64,000 nt of DNA, taken from Anisodus tanguticus (Eukaryota; Streptophyta; Magnoliopsida; Solanales; Solanaceae). Shown here one piece after another: positions 47,184 through 58,138 of this stretch. How positions within the stretch are numbered: the first letter of the stretch is position 1; every line of letters starts with the position of its first letter. A program made the position numbers and the translations under genes. The notes below the pieces were generated by a model. It was not told the origin of the DNA. It saw nothing but the letters and a program-made list of their open reading frames with translations, and searched no databases. The stretch spans positions 16,237,001 through 16,301,000 of the forward strand of contig CM067550.1 of assembly GCA_034509755.1 (NCBI GenBank), given 5' to 3'.

Positions 47184-47694
47184 CTTTATTCTAATGAGAA
47201 ATGACATAAGGGAAATCTTTGAGTTTATTTTCTGCTTTTATGGTTAAGCTTTGTCCCGTGCTAAGCAAGGGGCACAAATACGAGAAATTGGGCTTAATTA
47301 AAATTATACTGTGTAAATAAAATAAATTTTCTTTGTTATAGAACAGTTGAACTTTTTTAGTGTAGTGATAAAGTGGATTCAAAAATTATATTCAGGTCAC
47401 AAACTTAAAATCCAAACTATTTTTTTAAAATTTTCTTACATATTCCAATTTCCACCATAGGCGGCGCGGGCCAACTCCAAATAGGAGGATCAGGACAAAG
47501 AAAGACTCATTAGTCAGTCAACGTTTTGCATCTTTATTATCTTTCACTTACTTTGTAATATATGAACATAACCAATTTATAAAAGAAGAATAAAACCAAG
47601 AGCAAATTGAAAGTACTTATTTTCCCTCTTTTTGTTATGTTAGTTGCAGGACTAGCTGGTTTTTTGTTTCTTGGACTTTAATCACTGTGTAAAG

Positions 47695-47741
47695 ATGTTT
47701 GCCTTTGAGGTTTCCAAGTTAAATTTCAAACCAATACCAAA
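47695..47741 (+). other. Possible short first exon (weak)
   Basis: An ATG at 47695 opens MFAFEVSKLNFKPIP, followed by a good 5' splice signal (aa|gtaagttt at 47742). About 45 bases upstream there is a tgcag that could be an acceptor. No downstream exon could be linked, and short frames like this occur by chance. The protein piece is not recognised. Confidence 0.15.
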
Positions 47742-47887
47742 GTAAGTTTTACTTCATGTCTTTCTTTTCTTTATTCCATTCTTCTAATTGTTTTTTTATT
47801 TATAGTTAATGTCAAAGACTCAATGAAACATCAAAGTTTAAACTTAACAGTTTTAAATGATGATAGAATTCAATTGATATAATAACG

Positions 47888-47962
47888 TATCCAGTGAGGT
47901 TCCACAATGTGGGGTCTGGAGAGGATAGAGTGTACGCAGACCTTACCTCTACCTTACTATAA
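47888..47962 (-). mobile_element. SINE fragment
   Basis: ggggtctggagaggatagag and tgtacgcagaccttacctct match the central part of the same SINE type as at 41530-41704. The tRNA-like half and the 3' tail are not recognisable, so this is a partial copy. Confidence 0.6.
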
Positions 47963-48090
47963 AATTCTTGGAAAACTTTCTTATACATACTGGACTGGAG
48001 AAGGTTGATGGGTAAATCACTTGCTAACTAAGGGAATTGATTTTGTCCAAGTGTCGACCATTGGAGGATTGCCTAACTTGGAGATTCTAA

Positions 48091-48684
48091 GTAGGCGTTT
48101 GACATAAGATTTGGGGTTCAAATTTAAAGTTTTAATTTAAATTTGTGTTTGTTTATAAATGTGAACAAAACTTCAATTTCAAAATATTATTTGAAATTCC
48201 AAATTCTCCAAACTCTTTTAAATGTAAAACTTGACATATAAGTTTATATTTGCGAAAAAATTCCATCATTTTACATTTTGTAAAAAATGACCGACATGAA
48301 GAGATTGTCCGTACCATGTGAAAGGATTATGTTAAAGAATAGCTAGTTACTATTATTATTAATTTTTTGGACCAGTGAATCTTTGTAAAATTATGTGTAT
48401 TTGAAAGTTTGTAATAACATATAATCGCAAGTATTTATTTATAAAGGAACATGGAGATATGAAACTTATTAATACGGCGACTTAGGATATTCCTACACTT
48501 TGTTTGTGAACTATAATTTGCTCATTTGTTAAATTTGTATAAAAAATAGGAAAATTTTGATAGTTTTCACATATTGTGGGTTTTTTATATATATGAGAAA
48601 AAATACAACTTAAAAAATTTAAATTGCATGTACAAACTTCAACTTCAAATGAATCTGATTTCAAATCATGTCCAAGCGGGCATA
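48091..48684. mobile_element. MITE-like inverted-repeat element, imperfect ends
   Basis: Starts gtaggcgtttgacataagattt; the reverse complement of the end (48663-48684) starts atgcccgcttggacatgattt. Roughly 15 of 22 positions agree. The interior is very AT-rich, contains no coding domain and reads as a weak palindrome. Target duplications were not identified. It is a candidate non-autonomous DNA element. Confidence 0.45.
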
Positions 48685-48789
48685 AAGTTATTTCTCATAA
48701 CCTTTGAAGGGGGTGAATGGAAAGTGAATGATTCAGAGATTGGACGCCCTCAAACTTGCATAGTTGTATGATTCTTTTCCTATGCCTGA

Positions 48790-49072
48790 ACATTTGGTTT
48801 TAAGTTTTAACGAGATGTAAGCTGCTTGAGAACACCATTAATGAGTTAAACTATGAATAGAGAATATAACATCATTAATGAATAGAGAACAGAACATCAT
48901 TAATGATTTGAAATCTACTAGCACAAGACAACTGAGTGGCATAGGCTATTTTGATCCTGCTTGTGATCTTGAGAACTAGCTGATGGCAATCTAGCTTGTT
49001 CCATTTCCTGAATGAAAGGGAAAGTCCCAAATACCTAACTGGGAAAGTATCAACAGCAAAGCCAGTTTTAGC
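48790..49072 (-). pseudogene. LINE reverse transcriptase C-terminal remnant (3' part of a split LINE)
   Basis: On the minus strand from 49072: TGFAVDTFPVRYLGLSLSFR, KWNKLDCHQLVLKITSRIKI and AYATQLSCASRFQIINDVLF, the conserved region after the RT active site in plant L1-type LINEs. A 25-bp tandem duplication (48855-48879 and 48880-48904) breaks the frame. The chromovirus at 49073 cuts it on the upstream side. The 5' part of a LINE in the same orientation is on the other side of that chromovirus (55191-57350). They are probably one insertion with the middle deleted. Confidence 0.75.
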
Positions 49073-49163
49073 AAATTACGGATATATGCTATGTGTATGA
49101 TTAATGGTACTCGGCAAGTAAGGTCCGGGTGCCCGTCATGACCCTCCGGTTTGGGTCGTGACA
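49073..49163 (+). repeat. Truncated 5' LTR of chromovirus copy 2
   Basis: aaattacggatatatgctatg to gggtcgtgaca matches the end of the 3' LTR (55104-55190). Everything upstream in the LTR is gone. Confidence 0.88.
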
Positions 49164-49167
49164 AACT

Positions 49168-49179
49168 TGGTATTAGAGC
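49168..49179 (+). other. Primer-binding site of chromovirus copy 2
   Basis: tggtattagagc, four bases after the LTR end, one base different from the initiator tRNA-Met complement. Confidence 0.75.
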
Positions 49180-49679
49180 AGGTCTGTCCTAGGGAGTCTG
49201 CAAGCCGTGTCTAGTAGAGTCTTGTTTATGGGTGTGTTGCGCGCCACACTTATAAACAGGAGGCTGCAAGGCATTTAGGGATAATTTCAATTCTTTCATA
49301 TCATAGATCGTGCAGTAGAGCTGAGTCTTAAGAATTTGAGTTTTAATTCGTGCATGATACTGTTTCAGTAATGCCGGTTACCAAAAAGACTTCCGTTAGT
49401 TCATATTCGTAGCTAGTAAATGAGTGACTTCTACCAGACGATTGATACGCCAGAAGGGCGGTATTATGTTAAAAAAAATTCAGATTGTGAGGAATTGTCT
49501 CACTCATATACGGAAGAGATAATGCAAGCTTGGAAAGCAAAATGTTTGTTTTGGGATACAGAAATAAAAAGAATAAAGTAAAGGAAGTACAAAGCACCTG
49601 AACGCAGAGGATTGTAAGGATTTTCTCTGTAAACCTTATCGTATTTATGATTATAGCAATGCCTTCTTCCAGTAGGGCT

Positions 49680-50070
49680 ATGATTAGTAGGGAGATTAAA
49701 GTTGGATTGAGTGTAAATGCGAGTAGTATGTTCTCTATTGAGACAGATCCGTCATAGGATATGAGTAAGTTGCTTTCCTAGGCACGACTTTATCCTAGAG
49801 CATCTGATAGAGATAGGCCTTGAGGGGTTAGGGAGTTTATTAGTCAGGAATCGCCGATCTTTAACGGGGTCAAAGATGCCAATATCTCAGGGTCAATGTG
49901 GTAAAGGTCGAATGAGACTGTCCCGACCATCTTGTTTTCAGTATGATCGAATGCATACCGGATTATGCCGCAAAGGTATATGGGGGTTGGTTTAGTGTGG
50001 CAGCCATGGCCACAACATTCCAAAGTGTCCCAAGTTGATGCGCAAAGGTAGGGATAAGATGATTATGAGT
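49680..50070 (+). pseudogene. gag: gag remnant with zinc-knuckle trace, chromovirus copy 2
   Basis: One plus-strand frame reads GVREFISQESPIFNGVKDAN, the start of the gag core in this chromovirus group. About 60 codons later comes MHTGLCRKG and, in the same region, CGSHGHNIPKCPKLMRKG, the CCHC knuckle with its first cysteine in a damaged context (a TAG precedes it). Most of the gag core between these parts is deleted. The same arrangement is present in copy 1 (37690-38060, other strand). Confidence 0.6.
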
Positions 50071-51800
50071 TGTACAGATGAAAAGTAGAAGACATCATTG
50101 GAAGGTTTAGTAGGTTATGAAAATCTACATGTTTTACAGTGACTCGTGTTGATTAGAATGAGGTAATATGTTATGTATGTGCGACCTAAATTGTAATGTC
50201 TTACCTAGAATAGTTCGGGAATTGTCCCGGGATATCATTAACGAGAATGGATTGCCACGATCGAATCGTTTGAAGAGTGACCATCAGTAAATTAAAAAGA
50301 TCACGTAAAGTGATGTACCCAGAATAGTGAGCCAAACAGTAGTGGAAAGGGACATAAGCCTCTTGTCCATGCGTAAAGGGTCATACCATGTATTATTGAG
50401 AATTACATGTATCAATGTTAGTAGGCTAAGATATATTATAGGTATTGGACTGGTAAGGTCTTCGGCTTCATTGGACAGCATGTTACAATTCTAAATAACC
50501 TCTGGATAACAATATGGGAAATTGAGAACGAGAACTATGGAACAATAAAAAAATGATTGTAAGAATATGAAAACAGTTAATAAGTATGAATTTAATGGTA
50601 TGATCAAGTATCAAGAAAAAAATGTTTTTAGTATAATGACGAGTTCAAGGAAGGATTACGACAAGAATGATAAAGGTGAATGATATTATAGTTATGCAGG
50701 TTTCACAAATGTATGATTACTCCGGAACAACGTAAGGACCAATGGTAGAGGAGGGACAATAAGAACTCTTCGGCCAAAGGTGATGAACCTCTGAGGTTCA
50801 GGAAGATAGTATGACAAATACTTTGAGATAAGAGACCCCCCAAGGAAATATAAAATCGAAATGTAAAGGTAAGACGAATAAGCAGTCGGTCGATAGGAGA
50901 TCTAATAATGGTAAGATAAGAAAGCTTGACAAGTCATTGGATCATGTAAAACCGTGAATTGGATCTAAATATACGAAGCAGCGGTTCCATAATATATGCA
51001 GTCATACCATACCTCTCAGAAAGTAGGTGGACGGAAGTAACAGTGAGTAAAGCTCGAGATTAGCACCTAAACGTGTGGAAAGGGGCCAATGGCGCCTATG
51101 GACACAAGATAGACATTAAACATATATGTCAAGAGATAATGACATTATAATGAATATAAAATGTTAGGTAAATATAGATGTCTATGAGCATTTATTAACT
51201 GACCAAAGGTTCTATGAGATATCTAAGCTAATGGGTTTACAACTTAATGAGATCAAGGAAGTTTGTTCCCAAAAGCGCCATAATATAAAGTCTTAGCCAT
51301 GAGGCAAGTGAAGGAATTCAAATCTAAGTATAATGATCAGGTTTGGATGTCGTAGGCCAACGTCAAGTAATGCAAATTCTTCAGAATCTTCCACGTACTG
51401 AATAAGGGTACAAGTTAACAACTCATCTTTTAAGGGGTAGTAATGCTAAAGATTGGAATCAGGAGCAATGTTTGAGATTACGTATGTATACCATAATATT
51501 TTAGAATTAAGAAGAGTATGACAAGTAAAAAAAATGAGTGAACAAGTGTTAAAAGAAGTAAGGAAAGGAAGTTGTTTATAATTACAAATAGTGAGAAGGT
51601 ACGAAAAAAATTCCTTTCAAACCATGAATGAGAGTTAACTACGATGATACGCGTACTTCAGATTCGATGACATTGTCTATAAAGTGTTCATGGTTGAGAT
51701 ACTACAAATATAAGAGTTTTCAGCACACCAGTTAGTAAACAAAGCTAAGTTGATAATAGAATTATTCACCACAAATGGCTTGATTAATGTAAGGACTAAG
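50071..51800 (+). other. Interior of chromovirus copy 2 without recognisable RT
   Basis: Stops occur in all frames and no RT or RNase H catalytic motif was found. The sequence is shared with copy 1 in reverse orientation (for example 51280-51420 against 36301-36440), so it belongs to the family and is not a local insertion. Confidence 0.6.
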
Positions 51801-53116
51801 GAGAGAAGTTGACCTGAATGAACGCACCAGTTAGCCAAGTGGGAGTCCGATTGGAGGATTCAAATAGTGATAGACCTATGACTCAGAATACATCAGGTTC
51901 ATCCCTCATACTAGAAAAAAAATGAACGTCATGATGAAGATCTCATTTTTAGAAAAGATCGGGAAAGATATTTAACAAAAGAGAACCACAACCTTCGAGC
52001 ATAATGGGAAATAAATCCCAAGTGGAAGGTCCATTTGTGTATTCCCAATGTAGCAGGATTACGAGACAAGATTATGACGGAGGTTTATTGCTCGTGATAT
52101 TCCATTCACCCTGGATCTACTAAGAGGTATCATGATCTCAAAGGTATGTATTGGTGGAACGACATAAAGAGGAACATTGCGGAGTTGGTAGTTCAGTGTC
52201 TTAATTGTCAGTAAGTAAAAGTACAACGCCAAAAGTCCGGTAGCGTGACTCAAAACATTGAGGTCCCGATGTGGAAATGGGAAATGATTAATATGGGTTT
52301 CATTATGGGTTTACCTCGCCCTTATCATAAGTTTGATTCTATTCGGGTGATTGTTGATAGACTGACAAAATCAGCTCAATTCCTGACAGTTAAAATTACC
52401 TACACAGCCGAGGACAACGCAAAGTTGTATGTTAAGGAGATTGTTCGCCTTCATGGTATGCCTATTTCTTTTATATCTAACCGAGGTGCGCAGTTCACAG
52501 CTAATTTCTGAAGATCATTTCAAAATAAGGATTTAGGCACTCAAGTTAATCTTAGCACAACTTTTCACCCTCAGACAGACGGGCAGGTCGATCGTACGAT
52601 TCAAACGCTCGAGGACATGCTATGAGCTGGTGTATTGGACTTTAAGGGAAGTTGGAATGATCATCTACCCCTTATTTAATTTGCGTACAATAACAGTTAT
52701 CATGCTAGCATTAAAATGGCTCCATATAAAGTTTTGTATGAACGGAAATGTAGATCTCCTATCGGATGGTTCGAAGTTGGTGAATCAATATTATTTGGGC
52801 CTGACCTAGTGCACCAAGCCATAGAGAAGGTGAACCTTATCTAAGAACGGGTGTTAACCGCTCAGAGTCGTATTTAGATGTGTGACGACGGTACTTAGAG
52901 TTCCAAGTGGATGATTGGCTATTTTTGAAGATTTCTCCTATGAAGGGTGGAAAAGGGAAAGCTCAGTCCACGGGTATAAATCAAACGAATCGAATATCAG
53001 CACGGAAGTAGTATCCAATGGTTGGTCCGCATGTAAAGGGCATTTGTATGAGGACAAGTGTGATCATGAGAAAGCTGGACGTGGAAACCCCAACATTCGA
53101 GGATGAATGGGAAGAA
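51801..53116 (+). pseudogene. pol: Integrase remnant of chromovirus copy 2
   Basis: From about 51990 broken frames give LFRKDREGYLTKENHNLRA-type linker and IHPGSTKRYHDLKGMYWWND with VVQCLNCQ, the zinc-binding region. 52245-52511 is the core: MGFIMGLPRPYHKFDSIRVI then VDRLTKSAQFLTVKITYTAE, with the first catalytic aspartate, and ISNRGAQFTANF, where the second aspartate (SDRG type) is asparagine. FHPQTDGQVDRTIQTLEDML and CRSPIGWFEVGES follow (52558-52800). After 52900 the chromodomain seen in copy 1 is not recognisable. Several stops are present. Confidence 0.85.
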
Positions 53117-55190
53117 TGTAACATCCCGTACTTTCGGGCCATGGTTTGAATCGCCAGATATATGTAAGTAGGCCTGAGTCCTTGAGAAATTTTGTTATAA
53201 TTAGGTATTCACATCAAGAGCTTAGTATAGAAATGGATGCGGTCCCGAAATAATTTAGGATTTAACAAGTGTGACGACGGATATTAGAAATAATAAATAG
53301 GCTATGGACAAGTGTTATATCACATGATTATGATGTGGGAGTATAGCGGGAAACAAAATTTTTTATTAAAGCTCCATTTAGATAATTAGTGGGGGGACAA
53401 CAACTCTACATGTCACCATGAGAAAAAAAGGTAATTAAATGACTAAGCATTATTAAGTGTTTGGTGGCACCATTAGAGGGATGTGTCTACTAAAAGGTGG
53501 GGTCCATTAGTTTTGACAAATATTGGAGATAACATTTTATGCAAACAATTTCTTTAAGAAACGTAGGCAGCAACATCTTTTTCCATTTGTGATCTTAACA
53601 CTAGGAAGTAATAAACCCCTTTCCATATTTAGACTTTATCATTTAGATCTCAAGAGAAAAAAAAACATCAAAGATGTGATAGTTAAGATCATTTTTCTTT
53701 AGTAGCTTCCTATGAAGGATTATATATGTGTGTGTGTGCATCATTTAGCTAGCAGTAGCAATGTGAGAGAGTTCATGTATTTTGCAGCCACTTAAGTTCT
53801 TAAATTGAGCAAGCGATGTATGATTTGCTTCCAAGAATAACATACCGGGTTTTGTGCACCACTTCGATCTCGTTGTTCCGTAGTGTCGTATTGTTGAATT
53901 CGGGGTTTCTTCGAAGTGAAGTAAGGTGTAAGAAGAGGGTTTCTTAAAAAATAGGATTGGGGTGCATTACAGGCTACTTTAGTTGTATTGTGGACACAAA
54001 ATGGCCAAGGTATGTTAAGACAAATCCTTCTTTCTTTTGGCATGTTCTAAGTACAAAACGTAAATGTAATATTATCCCATAAATGATTCTACTCTTAGTA
54101 GTTAAGGATGTTCATGTTATCCATTCCTATTGTCAAAGCATGTCTAAATATGTTCCTAAATCCTTATTGAGGTATATGGAAAATATGTCAGTATTCATAA
54201 TGTTAATTGGAGGTGAAATGACTTTACGTCACTCCGACAAACTCAAAGTGTCTTATTATCATTCATGCATTATATTCATGTATTACCCTTGACCTTAAAT
54301 GAGTTATATACTCTACTATATGTATGCTTTATATATGTATGGGAATGGGAAAAGGGAAGGCGTTATATACGCACACCACCAGCAGTTGGTACCGATATAC
54401 ACGATAATGATTATGCCCACAGAGGCCGATATGATATGATGGGATGCCCACAGAGGCTTGATGGCATTATATATGCATATGTATATGTATTACCGTATTG
54501 TGCATGGAATTTAGGCATATTATGACCCTCAGAGGCATTCTGCACAGACATGATACTTAGGCATATATGGCCCTCAGAGGCATTCTGCACAGATATGGTA
54601 CTTATGCACATTATGGCCCTCAGAGGCATTCACTGCTGGTTGGTTGTTTCTTGTCACAGTTTACTTTCATGTCTTTGTTATGTTATTCTTCATGCATGAC
54701 ATACTCGATACATCAGTCGTACTAACATCCCTTTTGTCGGGGGACACTGCGTTTCATGCCCGCAGACTCAGGTAAACAGGGTGACGATCCGCACTAGTAG
54801 GTTACTGGTTCAGCTGATATTAGAGCACTCTACTTGTTCCAGAGTTGCAGTCTAGTCGTGGTATGATATTTTGATATGCATAGGGGTATGGCGGGGCCCT
54901 GTCTTGACCACATGATGTCACGTACTCTTTAGAGGCTTGTAGACAGTTGTCATGTGTATAATAGTCGTGTATGGCCTTGTCGGCCTTGGTATATTTATGT
55001 ATATAGGTTGGGTTCTTCTGGTTAAGATTTTACATAGCTTCTTTCCAGTTTACTATTTTCATATGTCAGCGGGTATCTCGTGGCGGCCTCGTGGGCCATG
55101 TGAAATTACGGATATATGATGTGTATGATTAATGGAACTCGGCAGTAAGGTCCGGGTGCCCGTCATGACCCTCCGATTTGGGTCGTGACA
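53117..55190 (+). repeat. 3' LTR of chromovirus copy 2
   Basis: 2074 bases, TGTAACATCC to CGTGACA. Aligns with both LTRs of copy 1 in reverse orientation. Contains three units of the ~46-bp repeat (ccctcagaggcattctgcac at 54526, 54571 and 54617). It has a short GT run near 53730. Confidence 0.92.
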
Positions 55191-55768
55191 ATATCTTAAC
55201 TGAAAAGGGAGATAAATATGGCCTCAACTATCAGCTAGAATCAAGGACATAACAAACAAATAAAAACTAACTCCTATATACTAGGACTAACTTGTCGACG
55301 GCAGTAAAAATAGGTTTGCAGTTTCTGAAGTAAATATTCAACAAATTCTATCTTCACAACTCAGCACTGAGTTGAAGTCCCTAACATCAAGCCAAAGGTT
55401 TAAATTTATCATGCTATAATCTATCAAAATATCCCATAACATCCTTATTTCCTCCATTGTATTGAAAGAATAGACAAAGAACATTACATAAGCCACCTGT
55501 GAGGCAGTGTAACAGGTAACGACTTGTGCAGTGATATTCAGGCGTGTTACTATATAATAGTCAGGCCTCCAGACTACCAAAATTCTCCCACTATAATGGG
55601 ATTCTAACTTTGTAATGTACCTCCAGCCACCAAACACCTTCCATTTTATTACTCTTGATCTTAGTTTCAAGTAACCATATCAAACCAACATTCACATTAT
55701 TGCCAAGGAGCTTAACCCCCTTCTTCATTTTGGAGCCATTGAGCCCTCTAACATTCCAACAGAGGACT
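55191..55768 (-). pseudogene. LINE endonuclease, N-terminal part
   Basis: On the minus strand MVKVLCWNVRGLNGSKMKKG then LIWLLETKIKSNKMEG is the start of an APE-type endonuclease, the enzyme that nicks target DNA in L1-like LINEs. After a frame break, DYSMINLNLWLDVRDFNSVL and SCEDRIC (near 55400-55340) correspond to its GDFN-type motif, where the glycine has become valine or the context is changed. The reading frame is lost towards 55191, where the chromovirus 3' LTR ends. Confidence 0.8.
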
Positions 55769-57297
55769 TTAACCATAACCAGACATTGGGATAGACTGGC
55801 CACCCGCATTAACTGGCTTTCCTGCGATAGACTTAGCATCAACAGGTTTATTTAGTATCTGAAAAGCATTTCTTCCCTCTATTTTTTGTTGTGTTTTAGT
55901 TTGATTTTTGGAAATCTTTTTTGGTGTAACCCAAACTGTAGTAGTATGTCCACTCTGAGGAGTTGGTTGCCCAACAATCTGTGTTTGTGGCTTAGCAAAC
56001 TTTGGTTGTACATTTTGTGGTTTAGCAATATGTTGTGTTTGAGCATTATTGACTACTTGCCTCACCAAAGGCTGAGCCATTACTTTCTCCTTTGACTTGT
56101 CTTCCACATTCTGCTAATTTTTGAGGAGTCTGTTGACCTTCATCAGTCTGTTCATCCTGTCGCATAACTTTGAGGCCCTTCTTCTTCCTGCAAACATCCT
56201 CAGTATGGCCATACGTCTGACAGAATTTGCATAGAGGGGTCTCCTGTCATAAGCAACCTTCTACTCTATCAAGTTGCCCCTCTCATTCCTGAATAAAACA
56301 ATGTCAAGAAGTTGGAGTCTGTACCTACTTCCACAAGTAATCTGGAAAAGTTGAGGCCAATCTTCCTTTCCGTATTCTTGTCTACCGTTAAAGGCTTGCC
56401 AAAAAGGCTTCCACGCTTGATTAAGCCTTTAGGATTCCAGTATTTGAAATCTAAACCAGGGAATTTGATCTAAATGGGAACAGTGTAAAGTTCCTCTCTA
56501 GTGAACTCCATGTTAAGGTTCCAAGCCTTGACAATGAATGACATATTGTCAAAGTGATAAATCCCACCCTGTATGACTTCATTTTTCCCCACCTCTGATT
56601 CAAACCTGACTAGGTTGATCCCATTTTTCAACATGGCAATTTTATTAATCTGCCCATAGCCTCTGTATAAAGCCCTTAATCACTTCAAATGGAGGTTGAT
56701 CCTCCAACACATAACATACAACAACTGATTTCCAATAGACAATTTCAGATGTAATGTCCTCTAATTCAATTTCAATGACAGTTGACTCACCATGCAAGGT
56801 TCGGGGAACATATTCAAGCTTGAACCCTGCATTTGTGACCTTGTTGATGTCAAAATTATCCCAGACAGAGTGCCTCTTCTCTGGAGTGTGCACCTCTTGT
56901 TCGACCTCATCTACCCATGACCTTTTTCCACTACCTCCAAGTGAGTTTTTATCACTACTAGTCAGAGCTAAAACCACATCATTCCACTGAGCCAAGGCTT
57001 GTAGCTGATAGTTCTTCTGCAAAACAGGATTGGCGGTTACTGTTTTATTGACTACTGTAGCAATTGAACTAGATCCACTTTGCGATTCCACTACCAGTGG
57101 TCATAACTGATTGTGTCGTCTGTACCTCCCATGTGTTTCTCCCAGTAGACGTAGGAGTTTTTGTTTTATTGCTAGTTGAAGCACTAGACCCAGAGCCCTT
57201 TTGTGTTTCCTCCACCACTGCTGCCTTCGAAGCTTGTTGAACCTTTCGCCTGAGCCATGAGAGCCTTCTGAGATGGAATTCGAGCTCTCTTTCCCAT
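55769..57297 (-). pseudogene. LINE ORF1 (RNA-binding protein), frameshifted
   Basis: Starts at ATG 57297 with MGKRARIPSQKALMAQAKGS and meets a TAG after about 36 codons. 57091-56645 is a long open piece with ITSEIVYWKSVVVCYVLEDQ and PPFEVIKGFIQRLW, the DUF4283-type domain of plant LINE ORF1. A cysteine motif CKFCQTYGHTEDVC, read near 56225-56185 in a shifted frame, is a zinc knuckle. 56107-55769 is the lysine, glutamine and proline-rich C-terminus. ORF1 proteins coat the LINE RNA. Having both ORF1 and the endonuclease start is unusual, because most LINE copies are truncated at the 5' end. Confidence 0.8.
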
Positions 57298-57350
57298 GGC
57301 AGGCGCAGGTTAGTTAACTTGCGCCGAGAGAGAGAAAGCCATCAGAGAAA
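57298..57350 (-). other. LINE 5' untranslated region
   Basis: On the minus strand, pyrimidine-rich tttctctctctcggcgcaag leads to the ORF1 start. A GAA- and A-rich patch at 57355-57378 on the plus strand may mark the insertion end. No target duplication was found. Confidence 0.45.
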
Positions 57351-57837
57351 ACCGCAAAAAAAAAGAAGAAAAAAAATAGGCATCCAGAGGATGTTAAAGT
57401 ACAAAATTATGGAGTTAGTTCCTACAAGAGAACTCTAGGATCCAACAATTTTTTCTCCAACAAAATTCGAAAGTGAATAAAGTCTATGAATGGCTACAGG
57501 TCTCCTCTACTTCTTTATTATATGAAAATAGTTATTAGCATCTCTATTTTTAACTGTGCAAAACCTAGTTTAGATAGAAACCAGAATACATATTCCTATA
57601 TTATACAAACTAAAAATCTAACAAATATGATTTCCTACTCCAACTTTGAATTAGTCTTCCAACAGGAATTGAAATAGATTTTCCTTCAAAGCATCTCAGT
57701 GTGTTTTCGATCCATAATGTACAGCTTGGAATGAATGACTTTTCAGTTGATGTAGGCATCTTTATACTAAGTCATACTGAATTACATAAGCCACTGTAGT
57801 CCATAAATCTTCCAAGTTCCTCCGGCTACTGTACATG
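57351..57837. other. Unassigned stretch left of the copia element at 57838
   Basis: AT-rich, no coding domain recognised. It ends in tactgtacatg next to the LTR. Confidence 0.4.
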
Positions 57838-58138
57838 TGAAAGAAATAATCTCTTGATTATTTACATTTATTGAAAGAGAATATATACAATTTACATAAT
57901 TCCATACTAGGAGAATCATATTTCTATTCTACTCCTAAAACCTTATTCTATTTGGAGACTAGCTATACAATTATGATAAGTGTACAATCCTAATTATACT
58001 ACAACACTATATTACATAATTGTACATGGAAAGGAGAAAGGAGACTGCCCGGGTGGGAAGTAATAATACCGAGAACTGAGACCATCAATATACATAATAT
58101 ACACATGTATATTGTGTGTATATTATGTATATTTAACA
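57838..58138 (-). repeat. 3' LTR of the copia element at 57838-62915
   Basis: 301 bases. The outer part near 58085-58135 has the palindrome-like tacataatatacacatgtatattgtg. It aligns with 62618-62915 with several substitutions and small indels. Confidence 0.9.

Larger units (their letters stand above)
47184..48090. other. Mostly gene-free stretch with a possible short exon and a SINE scrap
   Basis: AT-rich. The only items noted are the candidate exon at 47695-47741 and the SINE-like segment at 47888-47962. Nothing else was recognised. Confidence 0.4.
49073..55190 (+). mobile_element. Tekay/Del-like chromovirus, RT-less copy 2, 5' LTR truncated
   Basis: Plus-strand copy of the family at 32738-40573. 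Only the last 91 bases of the 5' LTR remain (49073-49163). The 3' LTR is complete (53117-55190). The interior is 3.95 kb, nearly the size of copy 1, and aligns with it, including the gag zinc region, the RT-less middle and the integrase. This copy retains more of the integrase core. It is inserted in a LINE. The missing 5' LTR and missing LINE middle can be explained by a single deletion at 49072/49073. Confidence 0.9.

Noticed and set aside
58085..58135. Palindrome of tacataatatacacatgtatattg type taken as a terminator or origin
   Set aside because: It is the low-complexity end of a copia LTR and recurs at 62875-62910 in the partner LTR.
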